A stretch of DNA of 49,567 nt from OFTM10 sp964196195 (GCA_964196195.1 CAXMSE010000060.1:1-49567); one strand, 5' to 3'; counted from the first letter of the stretch, positions 17,901 to 25,937 are shown. Numbers and translations are program-made. Notes: generated by a model not told the origin, from the sequence alone.

Positions 17901-18644
17901 AAGGTCGGCGTCAAGTTTCGTGTCGCTCGGCGTGTACTCGCGCCGGTCGACGATATCGGTCGTAGGTTCGGGTCTGCCAAGTCGTCGGAACCCGCGATAC
18001 GTCAGGTACCCGCCGAGGAACACCGAGAACAGCCCGAATGCCATCAGGCCCCAGGCGATTCCGACGATGTGGGAGATCCTCGCTCCGAACGCAAGATCGG
18101 CGGCCACGCCGGCGGAACCATCCGCGTTCATCACTACTGCAGTCCAGCTCCCGGTCTCGAGTGACCACTCGACTGTCTGGGGCCCAGCCTCTTCGCTCGA
18201 CACTTCCCAGAATCCTTCGCCCCCCGGTGCCGTCGGCACCCGAGCACCTTCGCGACCCGCATACTCGATGCTCGTGATGGATCGACCGTCGATATCCAGT
18301 CCTTCCACCTCGTGGTGAGCCACAGCCGAGAGATAACGGTCAACGTCTGCGGTCGGGGCGATCCCCACGAACAGACCTTCACCGCCGACACCGTCGCCTT
18401 CAATGCGAACGTCGATCGGATCGGTCAGCAGATCGGCGAACCAGGAGGGCACCTCGGTGAGCTGGTCGAAATCCCCGGACACGATCGCATGCGACGACTG
18501 TTGGAAAGTATGGGTCTCCGTGGCGTAGAACCCGTCGTCATCTCGGTCCTCGAGCAATAGCCAAGTGGCGCCAACCATCAGGGAGGCACCCACAAGAACT
18601 CCGAACACCCCGAATACGACCGCGAGAACCCGTCGAGCCATCAT
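14979..18644 (-). CDS. MMPL/RND-family transporter with an N-terminal two-helix membrane domain
   Basis: About 1221 residues. From residue ~270 onward it is a full MMPL transporter with two halves, each a TM helix, a large periplasmic loop and a bundle of five or six TM helices. Signature stretches are VIAFGVDFFVHASGRAREQQ and AVGVGIDYSTHFTMRFREEF, each with the GxD motif of proton relay. MMPL proteins export lipids or hydrophobic compounds by proton antiport. The first ~240 residues hold two helices (VLAVVFGVFGVLVGASLMVGATWLL and IVGIAWGLMAFGLFSVFLGG) around a domain with GLFVGIAPTADVDRYLSAVAH, normally a separate actinobacterial protein. An internal ATG at 17834 has GAAGGG seven bases upstream, so the transporter may also be made alone. 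Confidence 0.88.
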   Translation of the reverse strand: MMARRVLAVVFGVFGVLVGASLMVGATWLLLEDRDDDGFYATETHTFQQSSHAIVSGDFDQLTEVPSWFADLLTDPIDVRIEGDGVGGEGLFVGIAPTADVDRYLSAVAHHEVEGLDIDGRSITSIEYAGREGARVPTAPGGEGFWEVSSEEAGPQTVEWSLETGSWTAVVMNADGSAGVAADLAFGARISHIVGIAWGLMAFGLFSVFLGGYLTYRGFRRLGRPEPTTDIVDRREYTPSDTKLDADLPSPELVGATQYASNQSQIEGQRMTDQQTSEAGGRTAAFFEWVNTHVKMITVGVVVLTVVAVPFAMDRSEEDPNFDPSGEIYDTKDLADKKFVSSSPIAPALFIIEAEDGGDALTRDVLFEFKQNSDALRSNADLNADLAVQFRSELGEEVDGVFSLADKVAEALPGGLGAATDADVKIALAEILGEGAVGSPLRDTLSQAATSRIGEVDGQEIVVWESPAFSATLVLDLTEFGGRDTESDGFMPVGLDGEEFLRKVQTVLQGDQTSTRTLGLAIDVGLTSEEQLGASMPFVLLAVVGILMLVGALLRSYWAAALVGAGLAVTMLWYNAVLTAIGFEGGLLLGFIGPVSVIAFGVDFFVHASGRAREQQLAGLSRDESYPRGLTLVFPALLLAVVSSAAAFISNGVAGIQAIVQFGIGTAIALLIGFVILGLVAPRWLLTIEDTVGDPPLDRGLMIRYKFGFIVMSLFAGIVVAMTVGAPEIGAIALIVFVPLFIYLPIRRTRKNYAKAAAAGRPTGIVIKGAGHGFKAAGDVVHFLARWRVVTIPVTVALAVMGAIAFTQVESAFSFEDFFSKDSDAVQSINLFEDHFGETGGLGSGFIYVEGDLTQPDTLAALDTVVAELDAAEAADSDDYLARDLNGNVALQRDNAVSIVQAAVAAPAAMAAAGIDITDSDSDGLPDSAAQVEAIYDLALADGITTDDGFDLYAPDSVTELLWTDGAGNYATLVQVGIPSFTDDAIILNARSALNDAASSLEASAGGSDLKLVRVSGETIVSQDSLAAFTDAMLLALPVALLLCAMLAAFFMRSIKYGVAAVIPILLVVGWVYGFMWWADYKINVVTATIAAIAVGVGIDYSTHFTMRFREEFEREASRFPALRRAGEGTGGALAVSAGSSIIGFSVMAFAPMPIFVTFGTLTAVMIVFSLLVALLVLPSVLLVVTRSRTGAERQHFLDLTGVTPDEYDPHSRDTALAGGQ

Positions 18645-18645
18645 T

Positions 18646-19557
18646 TCAGCACCCCTCATCTGCCATGTCGACGAGACCTTCTACTTGCGCCTGAAACAGT
18701 CGCTGCCACCTCATGGCGACGAATGGCTTCAGAACGCCGATCGATGAACCGTGGAATACGGCGATGCTGGTGATGTGAACGCCACCGCTCTGGCGCGGCT
18801 CGAATCGCCACAGGTGCGCCGTTCGTAGTCCTCCACTGGACCCGCCCCATTCGGCCGATCGGCCGGGATCAACCGACATGACACGATTCTTCGCCGCTTC
18901 TTTCCATCGCCGGAGCCCGAGGTTCAGCTCGCCTCCGGCCAGCAGCTCGCAAATTCCGTCCGCGTCCTCGCGGCGGAGATTCCGCGCTGGCTCGCGTTCG
19001 ACGGGGCTGGCTCGCTCCTGGTGGGAGGGACAGACCGGACTATTCTGATGTCGACGGATCGCCAGGCATGGTTGGTTCAAGCCTCGGGCATACAACGCCG
19101 TCCGGTCGGCGAGCTGGCCAAGCGCCTCATCGGTAGCGTCGGGAAGCGCGACCCGCCAATCGCGCATGATCGCCGGTCGCACCGTTTCGAGCGATACCGC
19201 CCGGACCTCGTGCGCGGCCGGCTCGACCTCGGGACCTGAGTAGATCATCGTCACGACTGTCTCGTGGCCGTATCCCGCGGCCTCAAAGCCCGCTCTCAGA
19301 GCCTGGCCAAGCGGGTCGTTGTCGACCGACACGTACCGATGCCGGACACACGCCCCACCCAGCACTTCCTCGGCTGCCGCGAGTACGTCGGCCGCCGATG
19401 CGACCGAAGTGACGGCGATCCGGTTGTGGTACTGCGAGAGCGGGAAGTCCGCTTGCAGCACCGCGAATCCCCAGGAGAGGTCGACGACGTCGGTGGCCTG
19501 GGCCCGGGCGAAGCGGTTCTCGAACGCCGTGATTCGCTCGAAGTTGGAGACGCCCAC
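18646..19557 (-). CDS. GNAT-like acetyltransferase with an aberrant C-terminal half
   Basis: 303 residues from a GTG. The first ~165 residues read as a GNAT N-acetyltransferase (FAVLQADFPLSQYHNRIAVTS, VSVDNDPLGQALRAGFEAAGYGHETVVTMIYS, then ALPDATDEALGQLADR). After LNQPCLAIRR the expected acetyl-CoA loop (Q/RxxGxG/A) is missing. The remaining ~130 residues instead end in LWRFEPRQSGGVHITSIAVF and MRWQRLFQAQVEGLVDMAD, which resembles the tail of an SRPBCC/polyketide cyclase protein. This looks like a deletion fusion of two genes. Its 3' end reaches the start of the MMPL gene. Confidence 0.55.
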   Translation of the reverse strand: MGVSNFERITAFENRFARAQATDVVDLSWGFAVLQADFPLSQYHNRIAVTSVASAADVLAAAEEVLGGACVRHRYVSVDNDPLGQALRAGFEAAGYGHETVVTMIYSGPEVEPAAHEVRAVSLETVRPAIMRDWRVALPDATDEALGQLADRTALYARGLNQPCLAIRRHQNSPVCPSHQERASPVEREPARNLRREDADGICELLAGGELNLGLRRWKEAAKNRVMSVDPGRSAEWGGSSGGLRTAHLWRFEPRQSGGVHITSIAVFHGSSIGVLKPFVAMRWQRLFQAQVEGLVDMADEGC

Positions 19558-19711
19558 CAGGGAAAGTTACTAGAGCCCGGACCCACTCGAGAACGAGATC
19601 GCCGATCCAACCCGACGGCGAGGTGCGGGAGCCAGTGCCAGCCAGGATCCACTCGAGTCCGTCAACGCTGGCAACCCCTTGACCGCTGATTTCGATGTGG
19701 GAGACTGACGG

Positions 19712-20536
19712 ATCGCAAGAATCATCGTCACGGTCGTTTCCAGCCTCGGCGTCGCTCTTGGTGTCGCTCTGCTCGTCTGGCTGAGAGACGCCGCGTGGGA
19801 CGCCTCCAGCGGCCTCACCGACTCATCCCGCGCCAAACGACTCAAAGAAGGGGTACGAATCGCCAGCGCTAGCCTCGCCGGCGGCATCGTCGGAGGACTC
19901 CTCATCGCCGGTCTGGGCGGGCGCCTGCTCATGCGAGTGATCGCGGTGACATCAGAAGAAAGCGCTCAGGGTCATCTCACCGAGGCTGATGAGGTGGTCG
20001 GCCGGGTATCGACCGACGGCACGATCTTTCTCGTGGTGTTCGTCGGGGTCTTCGCGGGGACCATCGGGGCAATCGCGTTTGCGCTGCTGAGATCGGTTCT
20101 CCCCCGGAGCGGAGCGGTGGCAGGCTTGCTGATCGCAGGGATCATCGGCGGTATCCTGGCTCGGCCGTCCGACCTGATAAATCCCGACAGCATCGACTTT
20201 CGGATTCTCGGCCCCAAGTGGCTCGCCGCGCTGATGGTGCTCGCACTCGTCGCCCTCCTCGGCGCCACAAGCGGAGTGCTGATCGACACATTCGTGAGGA
20301 GATGGCCCGAACCCGCATGGACCGCTCGCGGCATCGCCAGCGTGCTTCCCCTGATAGTCATCGCGATTCCATCGCCACTAGTACTCGGTGTGATCGCGGT
20401 TCTCGGTGTCCGCGGATGGGGGAAACCGGAGGCGGGTCTCGGGACCGTGGCCCGTTCCTTCGCAGTGATGCTTGTGGTTGTGGGAGCCGCCGGATGGCTC
20501 TGGACATTGGCGGCGGCCGCCGAGATCGTCTTCTAA
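19712..20536 (+). CDS. multi-pass membrane protein, apparent ATC start
   Basis: The frame is open from 19709. From ATC at 19712 it reads IARIIVTVVSSLGVALGVAL, then LVWLRD, a first membrane helix, and then GGIVGGLLIAGLGGRLLMRV, a motif common in actinobacterial membrane proteins of unknown function. Three to four further helices follow, ending at TAA 20536. The first ATG (19931) would remove the first helix and half of the GGRLLMR motif. GGGAG lies at an ideal eight-base distance before the ATC, and no ATG, GTG or TTG occurs in frame before 19931. Either a rare ATC start is used or the start codon was lost. Function unknown. Confidence 0.65.
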   Translation: MARIIVTVVSSLGVALGVALLVWLRDAAWDASSGLTDSSRAKRLKEGVRIASASLAGGIVGGLLIAGLGGRLLMRVIAVTSEESAQGHLTEADEVVGRVSTDGTIFLVVFVGVFAGTIGAIAFALLRSVLPRSGAVAGLLIAGIIGGILARPSDLINPDSIDFRILGPKWLAALMVLALVALLGATSGVLIDTFVRRWPEPAWTARGIASVLPLIVIAIPSPLVLGVIAVLGVRGWGKPEAGLGTVARSFAVMLVVVGAAGWLWTLAAAAEIVF

Positions 20537-20555
20537 GCGGTCACCATCTGGTCGG

Positions 20556-21212
20556 TCAAGCTTCGAAGCGGGCGTGCGTCATCCGCTCCTCGCTGCTCTC
20601 CTTGTGTTCGCGTTCATCGAGGGCGATCCGACGTAGCAACTCGGCGATGGTGTCGTGGTGGCCGTAGTCGGTGGCGAACTCACTGTCCCAGGGCGCATCG
20701 TCGAGCTCCGGATGGTCACGGACGAACTCCATGTAGGTGTGCTCCGCGTGATCTTCGAAATCGGCGTTGAGACGATACGCCATCGCTGGCCGCACAACGT
20801 AGAGCAACCATGAGATCTGGTAATAGACCAGAGCCAGTACCTGGGGCAGGACACGATCACGTAGGACACGGGAGCGGTGCCCGCTGCTTCCCAACATCTC
20901 CTCGAGAATCAGCAGGTGCCACAGCTCGTTGTCCTGCTGATGACGGGCCTCCTCCACGCGATCCTGGATCCGCCGCGCGACCGCCGGGGAACCAGACTTG
21001 TGCGTCTCGGCGACATAAGCCACGCTCTCCCACGCTTGATAGGGCACTCGGGCCACCACTTCCAACACCCGAAATGTGGAAAGCCTGCTGGTACGCCCGT
21101 ACACGAGGTCCATCGTGAGAAACAGCACTCGGGCCGGAATTCCGTAACGGCGGCGAGGCTGGCGCAGCGTGACGGCTTGTTCTTCGCGGAGTTGTGCTCT
21201 CGAAGGTTCCAA
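20556..21212 (-). CDS. alternative-oxidase-like diiron membrane protein
   Basis: About 218 residues. The four diiron-ligand motifs of the alternative oxidase family are present in order: RVLEVVARVPYQAW (Glu), DNELWHLLILEEML (Glu and His), DFEDHAEHTYMEF (Glu) and IALDEREHKES (Glu and His). Between them VLALVYYQISWLLYVVRP matches the hydrophobic helix that sits on the membrane. AOX oxidises quinol and reduces oxygen to water without pumping protons. The start is uncertain (TTG at 21212 or GTG at 21233). It is convergent with the preceding membrane-protein gene and 56 bases downstream of the PLP decarboxylase gene. Confidence 0.85.
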   Translation of the reverse strand: MEPSRAQLREEQAVTLRQPRRRYGIPARVLFLTMDLVYGRTSRLSTFRVLEVVARVPYQAWESVAYVAETHKSGSPAVARRIQDRVEEARHQQDNELWHLLILEEMLGSSGHRSRVLRDRVLPQVLALVYYQISWLLYVVRPAMAYRLNADFEDHAEHTYMEFVRDHPELDDAPWDSEFATDYGHHDTIAELLRRIALDEREHKESSEERMTHARFEA

Positions 21213-21268
21213 GGTGCAACGGTAACCTCCCACACCCGTCCATAATCCTTCACCCGCGTCTGAACCCG

Positions 21269-22648
21269 TCAGGCCTCGACCCGCGCCGCACACTCGATGA
21301 TCACTTCGGCGGCCGCCTTGGCATCGTCGGTGGTCGTTTTCCACGACGACACACTGATCCGCATCGCTGTTTCGCCGATCCACTGGGTCGGGCCACACCA
21401 GATCCGACCGTCGCGCTGAATCTCGTCGATCAATGCTTCGGTGGCGCGACCGCTTCGGAACCGCACGAGCACCTGATTGAGGACAACCTCGTTGAGGACC
21501 TCGAATCCGCGCTCCGTCGACAAGCTCTCGGCGATCGTCAGCGCACAGTCGGAGGTGCGCTGCACAAGGTCGGCCACACCAGACCGGCCCAAGGTTCGCA
21601 GCACCGACCACACCTCGACCTGGCGCGCACGTTGCGACGACTGAGGGGTGTGGTGCATCGCCTCGAACCCGCTCTCAGGAGGCAAATACCCCGCGACCGA
21701 CGCGAAGCTGCGTCGCAATGCCCCGGTGCGGGCCACGAAGGCCATGCCGCAGTCGTAGGTCACGTTCAGCCACTTGTGGCCGTCGGTGGCCCAGGAGTCG
21801 GCGAGGGTGAGACCTTCGACCAGATCCGCCCGGGACGGATCCGCCAGGGCCCACAAGCCGAAGGCACCATCCACATGGAGCCAGGCGTTGGTGGTTCCGC
21901 TCAGGGCAGCGGCGATCTCGGCGAACGGATCGAACGCGCCGGTGTTCAGCTCACCAGCCTGGGCGCACACGAGCACCGGACCATCCATCTCGTCGAGGAT
22001 TCCCGGCAGCAGGTCGGCCCTCATTCGGCCCTGATCATCGGCAGCCACGATCGTGACGCGATCGCTGCCGAGGCCCACCATGCCAAGCGACTTCCTCAGC
22101 GTCGAATGGGCCTGCCCGCCGATCACCACGTTGACCTCGGGTGCGCCGAACAAGCCGTGACGCGGGGCCTGCCATCCCTCCTTCGCCAGCAGTGCGTCCC
22201 GGGCCGCGGCGAGGCAGCTCGAATTCGCGACGGTGGCACCCGTGACGAACGCAACGTCGGTCTGCTCTGGGAGACCCAGGAGGTCGATCAGCCAGTCGTG
22301 GACGACATCGTGAATCTTGGCTGCGGCGGGCGACATGACCGGAAGAGCCGCGTTCTGGTCCCAGGCGTTCACGAGGAAGGAAGCGCCGAGGGCCACCGGA
22401 TATGTCGCCCCGTTCACGAACCCGAAGTAGTTCGGACCGGTTGTGGCGACGGTGGCGGGGCCGACGATCTCATCGAGTAGCCGCAGGGTCTCGCCCGCAT
22501 CATTACCGGTCTCCGGCAGTGGCCCGTCGAGTCGGGTCAGCGCTGTCAGCTGATCACTGGTGGGCGCAACAGAACGCTCGTCGACTTCTTCTACGTAAGT
22601 GATCGCCCGTTCGCTCGCCGAGCGGAGGAGCTCAAGGTCGTCGTGCAT
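21269..22648 (-). CDS. PLP-dependent group II amino-acid decarboxylase family protein
   Basis: About 459 residues from MHDDLELLRSASERA. Group II decarboxylase features: GPNYFGFVNGATYPVALGAS, WLIDLLGLPEQTDVAFVTGA, the HVDGAFGLWA segment with the PLP-pyridine Asp, and SWATDGHKWLNVTYDCG with the Schiff-base Lys. Family members decarboxylate aromatic amino acids, glutamate or diaminobutyrate; some act as aldehyde synthases. The substrate cannot be read from sequence. It is followed on the same strand by the AOX-like gene. Confidence 0.9.
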   Translation of the reverse strand: MHDDLELLRSASERAITYVEEVDERSVAPTSDQLTALTRLDGPLPETGNDAGETLRLLDEIVGPATVATTGPNYFGFVNGATYPVALGASFLVNAWDQNAALPVMSPAAAKIHDVVHDWLIDLLGLPEQTDVAFVTGATVANSSCLAAARDALLAKEGWQAPRHGLFGAPEVNVVIGGQAHSTLRKSLGMVGLGSDRVTIVAADDQGRMRADLLPGILDEMDGPVLVCAQAGELNTGAFDPFAEIAAALSGTTNAWLHVDGAFGLWALADPSRADLVEGLTLADSWATDGHKWLNVTYDCGMAFVARTGALRRSFASVAGYLPPESGFEAMHHTPQSSQRARQVEVWSVLRTLGRSGVADLVQRTSDCALTIAESLSTERGFEVLNEVVLNQVLVRFRSGRATEALIDEIQRDGRIWCGPTQWIGETAMRISVSSWKTTTDDAKAAAEVIIECAARVEA

Positions 22649-22840
22649 GCCGCATCGTGGCACAGTTTGGCTGGGATCGATCTTCTAGTGAACGACGGCA
22701 CCAGGTTCACCTGACACTTCCCAGACTCAGCCGCCTGCTCCGAGAGTCGAGTCTTCGAACGCGCCGTCAGCAGTGGATCCCGGCGGCGAGCTCGATGATG
22801 ATATTTGCTGCAGCGTCGGCGCTCGCCACGTCTTTGGTCG

Positions 22841-23611
22841 TCATCGATCGGCCACTGCGAGGCGGGCCGCGAAACCAACCAGGAAAGTCCCGAGCGCCCG
22901 TTGCAGCCAGCGGAGCGTTGCCGGCGATTCGAGGACCCGATCGCGAACTGCTGCGGCGGCGTAGGCGTATCCGACGAACACCACAAACGTGATGGCCATG
23001 AAGACCGCACCGAGCAGCACCAACCGCGGATCGAGGACACGAGGCGTCGTGTCGAGGAACTGAGGCAAGAACGCGAAGAAGAACACCGTGAGCTTGGGGT
23101 TCAGGAGGTTCAACAGAATCCCTCGCCGGACCACCGTCATCAGCCGCTGGGCGCCATCAGCCGCGCCGCCGCTGAACTGCAACGCCCCACCACCTCGGAT
23201 CATCGACGCACCCATGAATGCCAGATACACGACACCGATCCACCGGACGACTTCGAACACGGTCGCTCCCGCTTGTATGAGTCCCGAGAGCCCCACCGCC
23301 GCGGCAAGCATGTGCGGGACGATCCCAAGCGTGCAGCCGAAAGCAGCGACCGACCCGCGGCGCCACCCTCCCCCGATCGCGTTCGACACCGTGTAGATGA
23401 CACCAGTGCCCGGGATCAACACGACAACGAGCGAAGTTGCCAGAAACTCCGGAGCGATCCGCCCACCCGAGCCGACGATTCCGAGCACCAAGCCAACCAC
23501 AAGCACACCCAACCCGCCGGTGATGAGAACAGACCTCCAGGACAGTGATGATCGGACCGTGCGGAGCCTCGCTAACACGCGAAGACGACGCCGGTAACTG
23601 TTCGTGCTCAT
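22841..23611 (-). CDS. LysE/RhtB-family exporter
   Basis: 256 residues. The LysE core is PEFLATSLVVVLIPGTGVIY, TLGIVPHMLAAAVGLSGLI, VVRWIGVVYLAFMGASMI and GILLNLLNPKLTVFFFAFLPQF, the family's conserved NPK segment, with about six helices. These proteins export amino acids or small metabolites. It has an extra basic N-terminal stretch and helix (SVLITGGLGVLVVGLVLGIV), so the true start may be further in. The start overlaps the PadR stop by four bases (ATGA), so regulator and exporter are cotranscribed. Confidence 0.88.
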   Translation of the reverse strand: MSTNSYRRRLRVLARLRTVRSSLSWRSVLITGGLGVLVVGLVLGIVGSGGRIAPEFLATSLVVVLIPGTGVIYTVSNAIGGGWRRGSVAAFGCTLGIVPHMLAAAVGLSGLIQAGATVFEVVRWIGVVYLAFMGASMIRGGGALQFSGGAADGAQRLMTVVRRGILLNLLNPKLTVFFFAFLPQFLDTTPRVLDPRLVLLGAVFMAITFVVFVGYAYAAAAVRDRVLESPATLRWLQRALGTFLVGFAARLAVADR

Positions 23612-23946
23612 GCGAGCCCCGGGTTCGATCGAAGAGCGAGCTGGCGTCGAGCGGCCGCGGCATTCGACTCGAGGTTGGCGATATCGCCGTTGAGAACCTC
23701 CACACCGAGGTCTGTGATCTTGTAGTACCGGCGAAGCCGCCCGGTCACGATCTCCTCGCCGTCAACGACCAGCCAGGCGTCGCCGACCATGCGCTCCAAC
23801 GCCGCGTACAACGTGCCAGCCCGCAGCCGAACCCGCCCATCGGAGAGTCGCTCGACCATCCCGAGAATCCCGTAGCCATGTAGGGGACCACGAACAACCG
23901 CAGACAGGATCAGAAATGTCGGCTCTCGTAACACGTCCACCAACAT
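23608..23946 (-). CDS. PadR-family transcriptional regulator
   Basis: 112 residues. The PadR winged helix is clear: EPTFLILSAVVRGPLHGYGI, VRLRAGTLYAALERMVGDAWLV, RLRRYYKITDLGVEVL. It is translationally coupled to the LysE-type exporter, a common PadR-transporter pairing in which the regulator releases an efflux gene on ligand binding. A perfect inverted repeat overlaps its start codon, consistent with autorepression. Confidence 0.9.
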   Translation of the reverse strand: MLVDVLREPTFLILSAVVRGPLHGYGILGMVERLSDGRVRLRAGTLYAALERMVGDAWLVVDGEEIVTGRLRRYYKITDLGVEVLNGDIANLESNAAAARRQLALRSNPGLA

Positions 23947-23965
23947 ATACCGATTACCGGTATAT
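23945..23965. promoter_or_regulatory. PadR operator-like perfect inverted repeat
   Basis: ATATACCG, five bases, CGGTATAT: eight-base perfect arms overlapping the first bases of the PadR gene. It lies between the alcohol dehydrogenase stop and PadR. PadR proteins bind such dyads (often ATGT/ACAT-type), so autoregulation is likely. Confidence 0.65.
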
Positions 23966-23969
23966 CGCC

Positions 23970-25121
23970 TCAGAGCTGGGCGGCGGGCTGGATGACGACC
24001 TTCATGGCATCGCCGGCACCCAGAGCCGTCTGCATCGCCTCCTCCGCATCGTCGATGGCGAAGTGGTGGGTGACCGCGTGGTGGAAGGGCACTCGCTCAT
24101 GATGCTCAGCGAGCATCGCGAGGGTGGCGTCGTAGCTGCGGGCGTCCTCCCCCGCCACACCGACGAGGGTCAGGTTTCGACCCAGCAGGTCGGCCGGATT
24201 GAGATCCACCGGGCCGAGATCCACGAACGCGCCGACCTCGAGCATGGTTCCCCCATCGCGCAGCAGGCTCAACGCCGGCCCGAAGCTCGAGGGGTGACCC
24301 GTCGCGTCGACAACCAGATCCACTCCATCGGCGATGATCCCCCGAACCGCGGCGGTGGTGGCTTCGGCGTCGTCGGAGACCTCGAAGCAGTCCGTGGCAC
24401 CGAGGTCTGAGGCGATGTCGAGGCGGGCCGCGAAGCGGTCGATTGCGATGATCCGCCCGGCGCCCCTGAGTGCGGCCTTGGCAGCGTGCACAAGACCAAC
24501 CGGCCCTACACCCACCACCGCTACCGAATCGCCGGCGCTAAATCCGCCCGGCCGGGGCATCTGGGCGGCGAGGTCGAGGCTGTGGGTGACGGCGAACAAC
24601 TCGGTGAGCACGGCCACATCATCCGGCAGGTTCTCGGGAACCTTGAACACTGGCGTGCCGGGGAGAACATAGAGATACTCCGAGAAGCCTCCGAAGAGGT
24701 GTGGCGCGGCCGCCGACGAGATGGAGTTGCCGTAGTTTTCAAGCTCTCGACAAAAGTAGTAGGGAAAGTCCTCGACACAAAAACGGCAGCGGCCGCAGGC
24801 CCGATTCGGAGCGGGCACGACACGATCTCCCACTTGGAGTGGCGACCCATCGAATGCCATCGCGCCCCCGTCACCGATCGCGGTGATGATCCCCACGTTC
24901 TCGTGTCCCTGGATGATCGGAAACGGGGTGGAGCTGGCGTGGTCGGTGCCTGCGTATTGCTCGGTCTCGCCCCGGTAGGTGTGCTTGTCGGTGCCGCATA
25001 TCCCCGAAGCTCGCATCTCCACCAGCACCGCACCGGGCTCGAGTTCCTCGGGGATCGGGTACTGCTCGACCCTTAGATCGAACGGTGCCACGAGCGTCGC
25101 TGCTTTCACCATCCTCGTCAT
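23970..25121 (-). CDS. zinc-dependent alcohol dehydrogenase (MDR superfamily)
   Basis: About 383 residues from MTRMVKAATLVAP. Catalytic-zinc segment ASGICGTDKHTYRG and GHENVG. Structural-zinc Cys cluster RACGRCRFCVEDFPYYFC. Rossmann motif VAVVGVGPVGLVHAAKAALRG, followed by IIAIDR with an acidic residue that favours NAD. The C-terminus LGAGDAMKVVIQP is typical of the threonine/sorbitol dehydrogenase branch. AGGAG lies just before the ATG. Substrate unknown. It is divergent from the DM13 gene with a 75-base shared promoter region. Confidence 0.9.
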   Translation of the reverse strand: MTRMVKAATLVAPFDLRVEQYPIPEELEPGAVLVEMRASGICGTDKHTYRGETEQYAGTDHASSTPFPIIQGHENVGIITAIGDGGAMAFDGSPLQVGDRVVPAPNRACGRCRFCVEDFPYYFCRELENYGNSISSAAAPHLFGGFSEYLYVLPGTPVFKVPENLPDDVAVLTELFAVTHSLDLAAQMPRPGGFSAGDSVAVVGVGPVGLVHAAKAALRGAGRIIAIDRFAARLDIASDLGATDCFEVSDDAEATTAAVRGIIADGVDLVVDATGHPSSFGPALSLLRDGGTMLEVGAFVDLGPVDLNPADLLGRNLTLVGVAGEDARSYDATLAMLAEHHERVPFHHAVTHHFAIDDAEEAMQTALGAGDAMKVVIQPAAQL

Positions 25122-25196
25122 AGCTCCTGAACCTACCCCCTCCGCCCCCAGCGGATTGCAGGGAACCATCCCGGGGCCGCCGGCGTTGGAGCTGCA

Positions 25197-25901
25197 ATGA
25201 ACACAACGAACCAGACACTGCCCCCCCTGCCCCGCGAACGCTCGCGGCGACGGCCCCTCAGGAACCTGGGAACCAACTGGCGGTGGGTCCTACCATCCGG
25301 TCTTGCCGCGGCCGCGCTCATCGGCTGGTTGGCGTTCGGATACTTCGGCATCCACACCCTCTTCATCGATGACCGGGTCGACGAAGCGGCACCCGTGTTC
25401 GACAGCGGCGCGGGGGCTTCGGGGCCGGCCAGCGACGAGATCAGCGAGCCTCTCGCCGAGTCGACAACCGAACGGGCCGCCGACGTGGACATGCCCGAAG
25501 AGCAGGGTGTCAACGAATCCGAGCCTGCGATGGCAGACGATGGCATCGAGGTGGCGACCCTGGTGGAAGGGTCATTTGTCGACCGCAGCCATCCGACGAG
25601 CGGGCGGGCTGTGGTGCTCGGCGACGGCAGCGAGCAGCGATTCGTTCGCTTCGAGGACTTCGCCACCGACAACGGACCCGATCTCAACGTGTATCTCACT
25701 ACAGCCGATGCCGACGCCGAGACCGGCGAGTTCGGACGCGATGGCACGTTTGTGGACCTCGGCGACCTGAAGGGCAACGTCGGGCCGCAGAACTACGAGA
25801 TCCCCGCGGATGTCGATCTGGCTGAGTTCGACACGGTCGTGATCTGGTGCGTCAGGTTCGGCGTTGCGTTCGGGGCGGCCGACATAGCCCCCACGACCTG
25901 A
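25197..25901 (+). CDS. membrane-anchored DM13-domain protein
   Basis: 234 residues. The basic cytoplasmic N-terminus is followed by one helix (VLPSGLAAAALIGWLAFGYFGI), an acidic low-complexity linker (about 60-115) and a C-terminal DM13 domain (ATLVEGSFVDRSHPTSGRAVV, FVRFEDFATDNGPDLNVYLTT, GNVGPQNYEIPADVDLAEFDTVVIWCVRFGVAFGAADI). The conserved Cys in VIWC is the proposed redox-active residue of DM13. It is expected to face the periplasm or outside and take part in electron transfer or extracellular redox reactions. Confidence 0.88.
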   Translation: MNTTNQTLPPLPRERSRRRPLRNLGTNWRWVLPSGLAAAALIGWLAFGYFGIHTLFIDDRVDEAAPVFDSGAGASGPASDEISEPLAESTTERAADVDMPEEQGVNESEPAMADDGIEVATLVEGSFVDRSHPTSGRAVVLGDGSEQRFVRFEDFATDNGPDLNVYLTTADADAETGEFGRDGTFVDLGDLKGNVGPQNYEIPADVDLAEFDTVVIWCVRFGVAFGAADIAPTT

Positions 25902-25937
25902 GGCTGAGTTCTCAAGGCGCGACTCGGCAGTGCCAGT

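Noticed and set aside
19706..19708. TGA before the membrane protein as a further Sec codon
   Set aside because: No family match upstream of it and no Cys expected; it is just the stop that bounds the open frame.
20556..21611. Longer AOX-like protein starting at 21611
   Set aside because: The extra N-terminus lies inside the decarboxylase gene in another frame and has no protein-like character; the family homology starts near 21150.
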